Source of the DNA: Penicillium oxalicum
Lineage: Eukaryota; Ascomycota; Eurotiomycetes; Eurotiales; Aspergillaceae
Direction of reading: 5' to 3'
Assembly: GCF_001723175.1 (NCBI RefSeq)
Contig: NC_064654.1
Location: 2,604,001 to 2,668,000 of the forward strand
DNA length: 64,000 nt
Position 1 is the first letter of the stretch. The number at the start of each line of letters is the position of its first letter. The position numbers and the translations under genes are program-made. Positions 21,874 through 33,936 of the stretch are shown in pieces. The notes beneath the pieces are model-generated. The model searched no databases. It saw only the letters and a list, made by a program, of their open reading frames with translations, and had not been told where the DNA came from.

Positions 21874-23454
21874 CGGTTAAGCTTCAACTTTGTAAGTAAA
21901 GGTGTTTGCATAACAGAAGGTCGCGGCGATGAAGCTAGTTGATTCCCTTGTGGGGTTCATTCACAGAAAAAAGAACCATGTTTCCTCGAATTTCAGAGGA
22001 TCCAGGAACTTTGAGCTTTATTCGTTCTCTTCATATCGGCATAGGTATCACTATGCCCGGACTTTGATGATTCCTAATCCGGTTACACCGTAAAACCCAG
22101 TCCTAGGGCTTCTGGTTTCGCTACAGCAGACAGCTTTCAGGAATGTCATTAATAAAAGAGGCCTCTAGCTAGTAAATATGGTAATATTTCTGTGACAGAG
22201 ACCACAAGACTGAGTTGGCACAAACGTGCATCCGCCATTATAAGCCTACACCAGATAAGGCCTCAGAAAGTGATACACAAAAGGAGACATGAGGTAGGGT
22301 AGAATTGACTGCAAAAATTACTGAAGCTCATGTATCGAGAAATATTGAATAGCCTTATTTCTGTAGAGAAGGTCTCTGGCAGTTAAGACGGTTGAGGTCT
22401 GCTGCTGCTAACGGCTGAAATGATGCCGTTTGCAGCATTCCAGGCGTAGACTACGGGAGGGACTTGAAATGGCTCAGACTTTTGTCCGCTCCCGTCTCAT
22501 TCTCCACCCGAAATTCTTCCGCTACAATTTCACATCCGTCTCAAAGGTTGGACCATGTTGACTTTGCAGCTGACTGGATTAAGGACAAAGAGATTCTTTT
22601 GAACAGCACATAAGCTCCATCTTGGCCATCTCGGCGGAAATTGTTAGACTCGGGCGAAGGCAAGATGGGATTCTTTCAATACCCAAACTCTAGAAAAGAT
22701 CCAATACAAAGAACCTTGGCAGCTATAATGTGATCAGTTGATACCATTTGCCGGTGCTAGAATCAAAATCCAACAATGGTCTTAATTCAGCCGGGACGGG
22801 TGCACTCTTAGCAGAAATGTACCAAAGGGTGTCTATTGAGCCCTTAGGTTGTTTCGACTCTTCATAAGCGACTGAAACAACCGAGCAGAATTGCCTTTGT
22901 ATCAAAATGGTGGAGAGATCATGATGTTGCAAGGGTTATTAATTTCATTTATCACTAAAATAAGTAGGACTCATACCTTCAGCCGATGTGTTCAACTATT
23001 TGTGTACAATGCTACCCATGTTCGCTCTGCTTAACCCGCAGTTTTAGATTGAAGCCAATCACATGCATGGGTTTCAAGAGTGGGAAGATATTTTATCCGC
23101 CTCAGCACCTTCCCCAGACCTGGAAGTGAGCTATCACGTGCGCCCGCGTCTTTGACGTCCTTAGCAGACGCCGCGACAATTCGCTACATACCCATCTGTG
23201 TGATTCACCTTCTCAGAATAAGGGGCCTGGTCTCTGTTTGGTAGCTAGTGGGCTATCAGATCACCTTACGTGAGCAAGGTCTTGTGCTACCGAGAGAGCT
23301 TGAACCCCCAAACTCATTTGCGGCATGTGTTGTCTCACGCACATCCATGTGCTCAACTAAACCGTGATCAATTAAACAAAGACGTCAATCAAATACCCGC
23401 CTGCTAAAAACATCTCAACAGCATTGCAGCTCAGATACCAAGAAAAATTTCATA
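21874..23454. other. Divergent intergenic spacer (RING gene / ada3)
   Basis: This 1.58-kb spacer lies between two genes reading outwards and should contain both promoters. It is relatively AT-rich. A 69-codon minus-strand frame near 22723-22932 is the longest open frame and has no recognisable feature. No repeat or RNA gene is seen. Confidence 0.5.
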
Positions 23455-25606
23455 ATGCCTTCAGCTTTTAAGAGCAAAGGGAAGGGTCGTGACCCTCGCC
23501 AGTCGCGCAGTCGCAACACAACTCCATCAACCGCAATCGGCACGGCTGCCACGTCTACTACCGCGCCTTCCGTACCAAGCTATCTTGAAAACGACATCTC
23601 GAAGCTCATCGATCTTGCAAATGGTCAATATGCCGACATTTTGGATCTTGTGGCCGGCCCGAACATACCAGACTCAAAAACACTCGAGACCCTGGTCGAA
23701 TACCTGAAGAGCCTCAGTGACATGGCTGATGCTCGTGGAGAGGCTTGCAACGCTGCAATGCGCGAGATGTCCCACAAGAGGAAAGATGTCATGGAGGACC
23801 AAGACCTCGGTCGTGAGCATAGCGAACGAACAAAACTGAAACGAGAGACCGAGGACGATGATGATCCAGTGCACAAGGGGAAGCTCAAGAAGCGCAAAGA
23901 CCGATCAAGTATAAATGAGGAACGACCCCTGAGCCATGGCGCTCATGGAGTAGCCCGGCAGGATGGTGCTGAAACAAAAGTTGAAGGAGGTATGTTGTGT
24001 TGCGCAATTGATTCATTCCTCTGCCGATTTACCCCGAATCGTGCTTTCGGCCTCTAGTCCGTAAATGGGACCCCCTTCTCCAATAAATATTTCCACTGAC
24101 GGGCATCAGCGATCTCGCCAGTGTCGAAGCATGATAAAAAGCGAAGTTCCCAGGACAGCTCCTCACTGTCACCGCCAAGCATGCTGTCCCCGAATGGCGC
24201 AGCGACTGGAGGAAATGGTGCGGCGGACCCAGGATCACCTCAGTCAGAATCTAGCGAGGACTCACATCAGCCGGAGCCTCAGCCGGCCATCCCTCAGGTC
24301 CAAGTGTTTGGAGAGAATCCACTCCAATTCGATGACCCTACCGTGTATCATGTCCGTGATGTGACACCGGACATGGGCGATGATGAGAAGAAGGAGATTT
24401 ACAGTGTTGCCAGTTTCCCCAAAAGTGACTTGGCTCATATGCTAGCCGGCGTGCCTCCGGACAAAGACTTCAGCAACGCCAAACCTTCGAACCAAGTCAG
24501 TGCAAATACATTCCTCACTTGGGTTGAGCCCTACGTACGGGCTCTGACCGAGGAGGACATCGCATGGCTGAAAGAAAGAGTAAGTTCCCCACGGCTCGAC
24601 GACGTGAATTTCAAAAACTGACAAATTGAGGAAGGGCGACCGTGTCAACCCATTCATTATCCCACGTCGTGGGAAAAAAAACTATCGCCAGCTTTGGGCC
24701 GAGGAGGACGGGGTCACTTATGATCCAAGCCAGGACGAAAAGGACCAGCTCCCACTGAACCAGGGTCGTGGCAACATCGACCAGCTGACGGATGACAAGA
24801 CCGACACTAACGAGGTTTCGATCGGGCCGCTGCTAAGCCGCCTTGTCTCTCTTCTTCGTTACGAACATCGTACCCTTCCCGAGGATAGCAATAACCCCAC
24901 CAACGGTGACCTTCCCACCTCCGATGGCTTGAATGGTGATGCGATGGAGTTAGATCCTCCCAGTGGGAACGTTGAAGCCAGGTCGTCATCAGAAACTAAA
25001 CCTCTACCTGCGGCTACTACTTTCCGTGACGCTTCCCCGACCGGCTTCAAACAATCCGTTGCGAAACTAGATCATGCCCAGCTGGACGAGCGTGCCAAAG
25101 CGGAACTACGATACATTGGTTTCCTTGGTGCCGAAGACAATCCCGACTACGACGCACACTACGATGATGAGGTAGCAGAACGCCTGCGTCTCTTACAAAG
25201 CGAGCTCAAGAAGCAGGTCATTACGAATAACGCAAGGAAGGCACGTGTACTAAAGATCGCGCAAGAGCATATGGCCCTTCTCGAATTTACCACCATCCAA
25301 GACGATTTGGATTCTCAGGTCCAGCAGGCATACCTGAAGCGCACACGCACCATGGGCAAGAGCAAGAAGGGCTCACAGGCCAAGAACCGCCCTGGCGCTG
25401 GGGGCGCTGCTGCTGGAGTGTCACGCCCTGCTGTCGGCGATGCCGCCAAGATTGTCATGGATCGGCGCAAGCGCTGGAACGAGGCTTTCCTTCCTATCTT
25501 CGAAGACATCAAGACCACCATTCCGTCCGCCAATGAGTCCATCTTTGACGCCAATACAATGGCCGAGTATGAGAAGGCTGAATTGGAAGCGTGGGATGAG
25601 GAATGA
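23455..25606 (+). CDS. ngg1: SAGA/ADA histone acetyltransferase adaptor Ada3 (Ngg1)
   Basis: Three exons, 23455-23989, 24110-24579 and 24635-25606, join in frame to 658 residues. Ada3 links Gcn5 and Ada2 within the nuclear SAGA and ADA acetyltransferase complexes. The N-terminal half is low-complexity with basic stretches (HKGKLKKRKD). Conserved Ada3 sequence spans the second intron: NTFLTWVEPYVRALTEEDIA then WLKERGDRVNPFIIPRRGKK. The C-terminal Ada3 domain carries AELRYIGFLGAEDNPDYDAH, DDEVAERLRLLQSELKKQ and FLPIFEDIKTTIPSANESIF. It ends with YEKAELEAWDEE. Length and order fit ascomycete Ngg1. The ATG follows a normal leader and begins MPSAFKSKGKGRDPR. It is convergent with npr2. Confidence 0.93.
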
Positions 25607-26199
25607 TTCAGTCGGCAATTCTTGTTGGTGTATGCCATGAGCGATTTGATCTCATTATGCCTTTTCTTTTTGATATGACCTTTCCAGTCCTGACTCCAAT
25701 GTCCTGGACTTTTTCATTTGGCGCATAAGATACCTGGATACGGCATGAGTGACACGACGGACGCGGCGTTTTGGTGCCTTTTATTTTTGCGATCGTTCGC
25801 GTGGCTTTAATTTCAAAGGCTAGAGCACCCCACTTGATGAAATAGCAATACCCAGATGCAGGGCTCAACGAGGTCCCAGGTCCATCTATCATTATTTTCC
25901 CGGCAGTGGCACAGAACCTGTCATTTGATCATGTTGTGTACCAACCCAACTGGAAAATTATACGATTAGTTGTATCTGCTTGTCTCCTGCATCGCAGTTC
26001 GCTTCCTAATTCGTCGTATAGCACCTATCCGCACGAGTGCTACAGACTATCACTAAGAGAAAAGGACCGAAAAACAAGCAAGTGACAAGGTCAGGGGTAT
26101 CTATTTTGAGAAAAATGGAACCATATTCTTTGAAACATGAAAGATAGTCAAAAAAGCATAAACGGGCGATGCGTGCGTCTAGGCAACCTCCAAACAGTC
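25607..26199. other. Convergent 3' spacer (ada3 / npr2)
   Basis: Both flanking genes end here. The spacer should hold the two polyadenylation regions. No coding signal or repeat is seen. Confidence 0.5.
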
Positions 26200-28067
26200 C
26201 TATCGATGAATGATCAAGACCTCACCCGGGTACCTCTTCAAACGCTTCGTCAATTCGCGCTCGCTGGTCTCTAGCTCTGTGCAGATTTGGTCAAAGCTGT
26301 GCGTACCATCGAGGTACTTTGACAGAGTCCGATCATCAATGTCATCGTCCTCATCATCCTCAAAAACTCCAGAGGGGCCACTGCCCGACACCGTGTTACC
26401 ACGATGCTCGCCGTGAAGGACTCCCACTCTTTCACCACTACCGCCTCGGTGAGTCGAGATGGGGGCATCTTCGCCGACACTAGATGCTGCGTAAGGTGTG
26501 TTGTATCCCGTCGTGGCACGGGAGGATGGTCCTGTGGAGGAATTCAAATGCATCATGGAAGATGAGGACCGCGTGGTTGGAGCAGGTTGGCCTGTAGCGC
26601 ATGCATACTTGTGCACTCGATAGATGAACCCCTTGATGACGCCAAATGTGATGAAGCGGCGAATGTCAATGTTGGCAAGCTGGCGGCTGTGCTGCGAATA
26701 CCACTGTTTGACACTCTGGCCTTGCCTCAGAGCAGCGTATAGCTCCACGATACCTACTCCATCGACGACCCTGGGGCCTTGTCCTGCAAGGACACCATCG
26801 TCCTCTGGTGCGTCGGTGACTGTTGCGGCTGAGCCGTCGTCTCGATCGCCCAGTAAAGGCCAGATTTCTTCAGCATCGAAGCGGGATTCGTCATGAGCGA
26901 AGCTTGTTGCAGGTTCGTGGGACGAGCTGGCCAGTGGTCCGACCCCAGGAGAACTTGCGCCGTGAGCGCTTGATGCACCTGGCATCAACTGGGGTGGAAC
27001 TGGAGTGCGAGGGCCCACGGGTTGATGTGGTGCAAATCGAGTGTTCACATATCTCGCGCACTCAAGCTGCATGGCTTCATCTGAGCCAATGGTGAGATTG
27101 AATTGAGCAGTCGGTGCATAGATGGCAGAAAAAGAAAAGATGTCCAAGAGAAAAAGACATCCATAGTACAACAAGTGTCGGATTGCTCGACATGTCAAAG
27201 AGAAGTCGGTATCGGCGAGGATTGAAATAATCCGAATGCTATTGACACCATTGATATGGGGAACAATCTATTTCGCATTAGCCGGCGAGTCACCCCACAG
27301 ATCGAGGAACTGACATGGGACTCACGCGTTGAAGAGAAAGATCCCAATTCTCATCCATGAAGGCCTGGTATCGGACTGTAAATAAAGGCACCTGCCAAGC
27401 TTTGACAGATGGAGGAGATGGGTAGATAGGGAACAATTTGATGTTCAAGGTATTGAGCTCGTCTGAGACTGCCTGTCAGCACTGCACCTTTCCACGATAA
27501 TTTCCACCCGCCCATGATCGCTTTGCCCTTACCGATTGGGATCATGCACTCGCAATAATTATTCAAGTCCTCCATCAACATCTCGCAGAGACTGTAGACC
27601 TTTCCTTCACCAGTCTTTGAGAAGTCCCTGGACAAAAATCCGCTCTGCTCTTCCAATGCATGCATCAGGTCCGCAAGCTTCTGCACCACGCTCTTGTATT
27701 GACTGAAATCGTCCTCCTCCGCCAGGACAATGCAAAAGTTGAAGATGAATTCATTGCGGGCATATCGGTCTGATTTCATACAAATGGGATAGCCCAAGAT
27801 GCGGTAGCCATTCGTGCAAACCTGCAGCAGATTTCCACAAAGCTCTTGGCGCGGGATGACGAAGAACGAGATATCGGAGAAGGTCAAGAAGAGAGGTTGC
27901 CCGGGCGCGGTGGATGAGGGAACGATTGCGCCGTCGGGAACTTGATGCACGACTTTCGGGCCTGATTTGACGCACTGTTAGCCCTTTCCCGCGGGCACGA
28001 CGTAGAGTCATCGACGAAACCAACCCTCTTGCGTGTCGAATTTGCTGTAAAAGATTGCCTTGATCAT
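26200..28067 (-). CDS. npr2: Nitrogen permease regulator Npr2 (SEACIT/GATOR1 subunit)
   Basis: Four exons, 28025-28067, 27533-27961, 27326-27462 and 26200-27267, join in frame to 558 residues. Npr2 with Npr3 and Iml1 forms the GTPase-activating complex at the vacuole that turns TORC1 off on amino-acid shortage. The start MIKAIFYSKFDTQEGPKVVH and the block LFLTFSDISFFVIPRQELCG belong to the N-terminal longin-like domain. EFIFNFCIVLAEEDDFSQYK and ELNTLNIKLFPIYPSPPSVK, the latter just after the second intron, are hallmark Npr2 sequence. The C-terminus has NIDIRRFITFGVIKGFIYRV and ends with TSERELTKRLKRYPGEVLII. A long low-complexity Ser/Gly/Pro insert separates the two conserved halves, as in other fungi. 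The 5' site of the first intron (GTTGGT) is unusual but gives the conserved protein. Confidence 0.93.
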
Positions 28068-28528
28068 GGTGGAAGCTACCGCCGGTCGCCAAGCTCCAAA
28101 GGGTATGAGCTCTCGAGGATCACGTTTGGCGCGTGCACTGGGCAGGAACAATAGGATGGAATCTGCGCCTCGGGCGCGCTCAAGGATCCATGATCTCTCG
28201 GCTTTCTGCGAATGGCCACAGTCGGTACCCAAGAAGGCTTCGTCGATCTCGCAGGCGCCTTAGTTGAGCTGTACAGTCGCAGACGCGGGGAGGAAGTCCA
28301 TGTTCTTATCGGCCGACGGTGGACCGGATCCATCAACTCCGAGAGAAAGCGTCTGATTGGAACTTAGGGCTGGCCGTTCACATTGCCAATCCATCTCAAA
28401 TGCAAGGAACAACACATGGTCTCATGGAAGAACTCAGGAAATGGGGGCCAAAAATCGATTGCTATGGGAAAAGATAGTCTAAGAGAGAAAAAAAAGCAAT
28501 GGTTCTAAGATCTGCTCAAATGTCCGCA
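28068..28528. other. npr2 promoter region
   Basis: This is the upstream side of npr2. A minus-strand frame is open upstream and in frame with the npr2 ATG for about 55 codons, but it has no family-like sequence, so the conserved MIKAIFYSKF start was kept. Nothing else is seen. Confidence 0.45.
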
Positions 28529-28829
28529 TTACTGAAGCAACCCCAGAGGATTGGGATGAGATTGCCCTGGAAGAGAGGAGTCAAACAACTCGGGCAGAAG
28601 AGAAGCCACGAAATGTTGAGCCACATTCGCTCCACTTTCCAAGGAGTGTGAGATCACTGCAGTCATAACTTGGTCCGTGGGCAGCGATCGAACGATGAAT
28701 GAAGATCCGGAGTAGAGCCAGTCCGCTTCGGTCACAGAATGCAACGGGTTGGGAAGAAACGCACGAACAGAAATACGCCAATGATGCAGTTAGTAAGATA
28801 GCAAGGAATCGCTTGTAAACGTCAGTCAT
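28529..28829 (-). other. Weak candidate small coding region downstream of the unknown fungal gene
   Basis: Two overlapping minus-strand frames are open here. One starts at the ATG at 28829 (MTDVYKRFLAILLTASLAYF). The other ends at 28529-28531 (SFIVRSLPTDQVMTAVISHS within it). A perfect CTTACTAACTGC branch-point sequence lies between them, on the minus strand near 28795, followed by an AG acceptor near 28737. This suggests a spliced short gene or a 3' terminal exon of the gene at 28860-29962. I do not recognise the product. Confidence 0.25.
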
Positions 28830-28859
28830 AAAGCAGTGATGTAAGGGGGAGGGGACAAG

Positions 28860-29962
28860 TCAGCGTGCAGTGCTGGAAGCCTGTGATGGCAAGGGCCGTG
28901 AAGCATAGTCGTGGTCTCTCTCGTCATCCGCAAGAAGCCCCCTCCAGTTAAAGAAATGCCGAGGCCCCAATCCATGTTCAAGTTCAGCACTATGCACTTG
29001 CAGAGGCTCAATCGAATGAGGATATGATCCGACCGCAGTGGCCGTTTCGCTCGAAGAAGATGGTGCCACACCGCGGTTCGGGCGGACAACCTCTTCTCCG
29101 CGTCGTGCCCAACCACGCAATTCAGCCTCGTGGGCAACAGAGGGGAAGAACGATGAGGCAGCAGCTTCGGGATGATCCACGGGTTGGTTGGTGCGAATCG
29201 CCGCCACCATCCACTCGTAGCCGCCCCGCTCGTTCACGTCTTTCAGCCACTGCTCGTAGTCTTCATCGAGGGGCACATCAGCGCCCCGAGCTCGCGCTGC
29301 TGTAGCGGCGATCAAGCGATGATTGAGTGCCACCCCACAGCTTTCAATTTCATCGTCGCTGTACTCTTCGTCACCCAGAGCGGTGCCCATATTGGCCAGC
29401 GCACTTGAGGCGCGGGAGGTGCTTGCACGGACAGTGTCCTCGCTTCGGGTCTCAACAATGGTATCGAAGTAGTCCTCTTCCTCTGATTCTTCTGTCAAGG
29501 CGAAGAAATGTGGGTGGAGAGTCACTGTTGGGGAAGGGGTTACTCTCGCCCTGCGAACAGTCTCTCCTGTGGTGTCCCGTACCCGAATGTTTTCCTCCAG
29601 CTCGTAGCGCTGTCGCGCAGATTGTGTACCCTCCCAGCAGCAAAGCTCCAAGATTTCATCCTCGGTCAATTTGAGCTCATCGAAAGCACGAAAGAGACGA
29701 CGGTGCCAGGGGAAACGACTCAGTCGCAGGCGATGAGGGGGGTAGGTATAGTTCAGGCCCGGATATTGGGCTTCAATGCAATCGAGGATCCCATAAAAGT
29801 GATTTGTTTCGATGCGCACTTCTGGCACCAGATTGCGAGTGATATGGGCTGCAAACGTTGCTGGCTCGCTCTGGCGCTGCCGCGGGAAGAGGGTTGCGTG
29901 GACGGTCTGAGCAAGCGATGGTTTCCGCATGATGGAAGCCCAAATGACCTGATCGCGGGTAG
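28860..29962 (-). CDS. Conserved fungal protein of unknown function
   Basis: One long frame ends with TGA at 28860-28862. From the ATG at 29930 it encodes 356 residues starting MRKPSLAQTVHATLFPRQRQ. The frame continues upstream as TRDQVIWASIM to an AG acceptor at 29963-29964, so a short 5' exon probably supplies the true start; it was not resolved (a candidate frame begins at the ATG at 30246). The N-terminal 110 residues look globular (FYGILDCIEAQYPGLNYTYP, LTEDEILELCCWEGTQSARQ). The middle is acidic. The C-terminal half is charged and Ser-rich. Tryptophan-rich charged stretches (DEDYEQWLKDVNERGGYEWM) suggest a protein-interaction surface. No signal peptide, membrane helix or catalytic motif is seen. 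The function is unknown. Confidence 0.7.
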
Positions 29963-31062
29963 CTGGGGGGAGAATTAGACAGCTAGGGGAGTCGGCTCAG
30001 AGATGAATCTCTGCTGCAAGAGGACGGTGGAGGAGGGGACGAGAGAATCTTTGGTGCTAGCCAGCTGGCTCCCTTGATTTGCAATCTGGAAATCGAAAGA
30101 AAGGTCGCTTTGACGCCCAAAATGCAGTCCCGATCCTGGTAGCTTTTGGACGGGGGGGGGTGGGGCGGTCTAAACAATAGACACTCTGGCGCGGGGGAGG
30201 AGCCGTTGTTGGAGAAGGACTCAGCCCGCTCCTTGGCAAGGGACATGTTAGTGATTAGGAAGCACGGGTGGAAATTTCACAGAATGGTTCACCTACTCTA
30301 CTTGCACCGGGAAGAGAAGGGAAGGTTGAAGTTGACGTGCGAAAGAATGGAAGACACTGAAGTGACGTGAGCGTAGAACTCAAGAGATTGCCGGTGCTGT
30401 TGGAGAACCCGTGAGCACCGTCGGAGGTGAAGTCACGGGCAGACGCTTCTTCCACTCCGGAAGCTCCTCTGGCTTCTGGCATCACCAGGTTTCGCGTCGA
30501 CAGGAAACCAATCTACTTACAACTCTGGTACTCCTCAGCAGAATGCAAAAAAGACTCATTTGAAAGGGTGTCTCTCGTCCACTATGCCCGACGTATTAAT
30601 CGACAACGACTTGGTCCAGTAGCCTTTTTGAACCTACCTGCTGGTCCGGTACCTGGCTGTGAGGCACTGAGGAAGTAGGTGAGGAGGTCATAGGGTACTC
30701 TGATACAAAGTCAGATCCACCTCCTCGAGTCGAGGTCCGGATTCTCGAGGCATCAACATCGTCTCCCTCTTATCAGACTATCATCAACGTCGGGGTCCGA
30801 ATATCTTCTTGCGTCTCGGCGAGTCGCCGACTAATCGCGATTGCCCCCCCTCGCGCAACGTCACGAAAGCACACACGAAATTCTTATAAATTCGTGGACA
30901 TGGCTTCTCCTGGTTCTCGCTCCTGCTCATCTCCTGCAGCGACAACAAGACCTTTTGGCTTCGTGATCCAATTGCTTCAGTCTCTCAGAACAGTGCATCC
31001 ACTACTCAGCATCTGCCGACCTGCTTTCCAACTAGGCTGACTAGCATCAACCTTGATTCATC
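29963..31062. other. Divergent spacer with the promoter of the DNA-repair nuclease gene
   Basis: The left part probably carries the unresolved 5' exon of the unknown gene on the minus strand. The right part is the promoter of the Artemis-like gene. A TATAAA lies at 30885-30890, about 175 bp before that ATG, followed by a pyrimidine-rich leader. No other coding signal is seen. Confidence 0.45.
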
Positions 31063-33936
31063 ATGTCGACCTTCAATGGAGTTGTGGAAGGTATGCCGGC
31101 CCTTCCAGAGCTTTTCTCTGATGACCTTTCAACATAGTTTTCATCTCTAACATGGATTCTAGAATTCCCTGACATTCAGAGTAAGCCTGAAAACATAGAT
31201 ACCCCCGGTCATGCATGAGCTGAGAAGGACATTGTCATACAGTTGACTACTTTCGCAAGAGCGATGATCGATCTCCACCACTCGCTTGCTTTCTGACCCA
31301 TGTGCACACGGATCATCTGCAAGGTCTGGAGTCTTTCCGAGCGCCGTTCATCTATTGCTCGCGCGTCACTCGCGAGGTATGACGAGCCACTTCAACCCCA
31401 CCCCTGATGTGAACCCTGGGAAAGGTCATCTGACGAGAAACCAAACAGGTCCTGCTCCGGCTGGAGAAGTTTCCATCTCGCGTCAACTTCGCGAAAGGAA
31501 TTATCGAGTCGCGCCGAGTGCACTACCATCATCTCACAACGCTACTGGTAAGTTTCAACGAAGGCGCAGCCCAGATCTCACGGGCAGGAACGCAAGAATG
31601 CTTCACTCTCTAAATCGGATTGAATATGAGATTCGAACTCATCGTTACTTTCACTAGCGTCCGATCCCGTTGAATACCCCCACGGTGATTGAGCTGAGCC
31701 CCGTCAAAAGTATTCGGGTGACTCTGATCGATGCCAATCACTGTCCGGGCAGTGTAATGTTCCTGGTCGAGGGTGGTGGCAAGACAATCTTGTACACCGG
31801 TGATATCAGAGGTTAGTCAGACTTAGTTTAGTTTCAGTTTCTTCACTTTCAGCTGACTTGGCGGTAGCGGAGAAATGGTGGGTTGACAGCATCGTGCGGA
31901 ACCCTTTCTTGGTCCCCTGGACGTTGGGTGGCCGGCAGCTCGATAAAATTTACCTCGACACGACCTACCTCGGTCCCATCGGCCTACCGCTCGGCAATTT
32001 TCTTCCCAAGGCTGAGGCTATCGCGGATTTGTTGAAGACCATCCAGACTTATCCGCCAGAAACCGTCTTCCATCTCGAGGCCTGGACATTTGGCTACGAG
32101 GAAGCATGGCTCGCGCTTGCTGCGGCTCTCGAGACGGAGGTTAGTTCGCCCTCCAACTGCATGATTCTCAAGTGGATGGCTCGAGAGCCTTGTTGCTAAC
32201 TTGCAAGCTCCAGGTTCACGCTGATCTGTATCAGCGGTGCATCTACCAGGTTCTGACTTGCGCAAAACTCGATGAGGGGGCGCCTATCGGTGGATTCAGG
32301 CTGGGTAACGAGCTTCACCCCGGATACCTTGTTCAGAACTATAGCCAGGGCCGTATCCACGTCTGTGTGCCTCCTTGCCCCACTGCCATGAAGCCAGGCG
32401 TGGTTTCGATTAGACCCGTGCTCAAGCGGCAGGAAGATGAACACGACTACTCGATTCCCGACGTGGGTGCAGGGGGTGGTGCCGGGGATGTGCAGGTGCA
32501 GTACGTGGTTGAGCTTCCGGAGGGATTAGATCCCCTCGCATTTGTGGAAGGCTGCCTCGGTCGTCTCAATGATCTCGGTGGTCGCTTCCAGGGAATGACC
32601 GAAGAGGCCAGGGATAAGATCAAGAGCAGGCTTCTCGAGGAAATTGGGGTCAATAAAGGAAAGATTACCCTCAACAAATTCGGTGTCTTTCTTGACGATG
32701 AGGAAGAGACACTGGCCCTCTGGGAGCTCGGCGACCTTCTTATCGAGCGTGTCCATGAATACGAGACCAAGAAGCTCAAGGCCAACATGGGGATGAATCC
32801 GTCAAGTGGCATGCCCGAGCGTCGAGTCATTGTAAGTTGAGATGGGGATTCCGGTTGCTTTTGGACGGTTACGCTAACTCATCTCACAGCAATTCCCTTA
32901 CGCAAGACACTCATCCTACTCGGAGCTCTGTGACTTGTTGGGGGTCTTCATGCCACGAGCCATCCATGCGTGCGTGGTTGAAACGTGGGAGTCGTGGCAA
33001 AGCGACGACCTTGTTCACAAATTCTTCGGCTTCCTGCTGGAGAATGAGGAGCTTCGTGCTCTCCCCTTTGAAGCCCGGAGAGCCCAGATGGCGGTGCTGC
33101 GACAGGATTGGGCTGCGGAACAGGCTGCCGAGGAAGAAGAACGTCTGCGGAGCCACTCGATGCCCGATTCCCCTTTGGAGTTCCTCAGCAACTCTACCTC
33201 CTCCGACAACAGTGAAGCGACTCACGACGACAAGCCCGAGTCAGTTCATGACAACCAGCCTCCCGTCTCTGGTAGAAACGCTTCCGAGGTTTCTCCTGCT
33301 GCGTCCCCGGTCGAAGAGATGGACACGGACCCACGTCAGCCCGATGAGCATCCCGCCTGCCCGCCAAGTGCTGAAGAAATGCTCGGGGAAATTGAGCGGG
33401 CCCACTCTTTTCTGGATGACCAGGATGACGTCGACTTGGAACTGGGTCCTCTTACTCGCACCCTGGGTCTCGACGGGACATTCGAGTCCAAGGTCCCCGA
33501 GCTCAAGGCCAAGGAGAGCAAGAGCGCGGAGGAAGATGAGGATGAAGAGGATGAAGAGGAGGAGGAGGAGGATGATGAAGAAGCCTCTTCCGAGAACAAC
33601 ACTCCGCCTTTGCCCACTCGCCACGAGTCTGCTCGGGCTGCAAGACCCGCCGAGGTTGTTTCCGCTTCGTTGACTGCGGCTGGCCAGGGCAGCCAAATGT
33701 CAGTCTCCGAGTCCCGGGCCCTGTCCCTGCCGTCGACGGGCTCGTGGCGGCTCACCCAAGAACGCCTCCAAATGCTCAACCTCATCCGTGGGGTGGAGGT
33801 GCCCGCTTCTCAGCGACGACACGCCCGTGTAGCGGCGTACGTTGCTGCCTGTGCGGACCACTATGAAGAGTGGGCCGCCATCCTTCCTACCTCGGTTCGG
33901 GGGCATGAGGGAGAGGAGGAGGAGGAGCTGCTGTGA
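31063..33936 (+). CDS. DNA cross-link repair nuclease, Artemis/Pso2 (SNM1) family
   Basis: Eight exons: 31063-31090, 31163-31180, 31243-31376, 31449-31547, 31658-31811, 31868-32139, 32214-32831 and 32890-33936; they join in frame to 789 residues. The second exon is only 18 nt. The metallo-beta-lactamase motif [12 protein letters not shown] is at residues 35-46, early as in Artemis. [20 protein letters not shown] and LYTGDIR give further metal ligands, and LDTTYLGP is the hallmark of the beta-CASP nuclease group. The conserved last block is [20 protein letters not shown]. These nucleases process hairpins and cross-linked ends in the nucleus. The C-terminal 280 residues are disordered, with an acidic run near 33525-33590 ([17 protein letters not shown]). 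The early motif placement favours Artemis over Pso2. No zinc finger or BRCT domain is seen. Confidence 0.9.

Noticed and set aside
31625..31650. tRNA T-arm-like hairpin (ATGAG, TTCGAAT, CTCAT) on the minus strand
   Set aside because: It lies in an intron of the Artemis-like gene; no matching acceptor stem or credible D and anticodon arms were found at the required distances.
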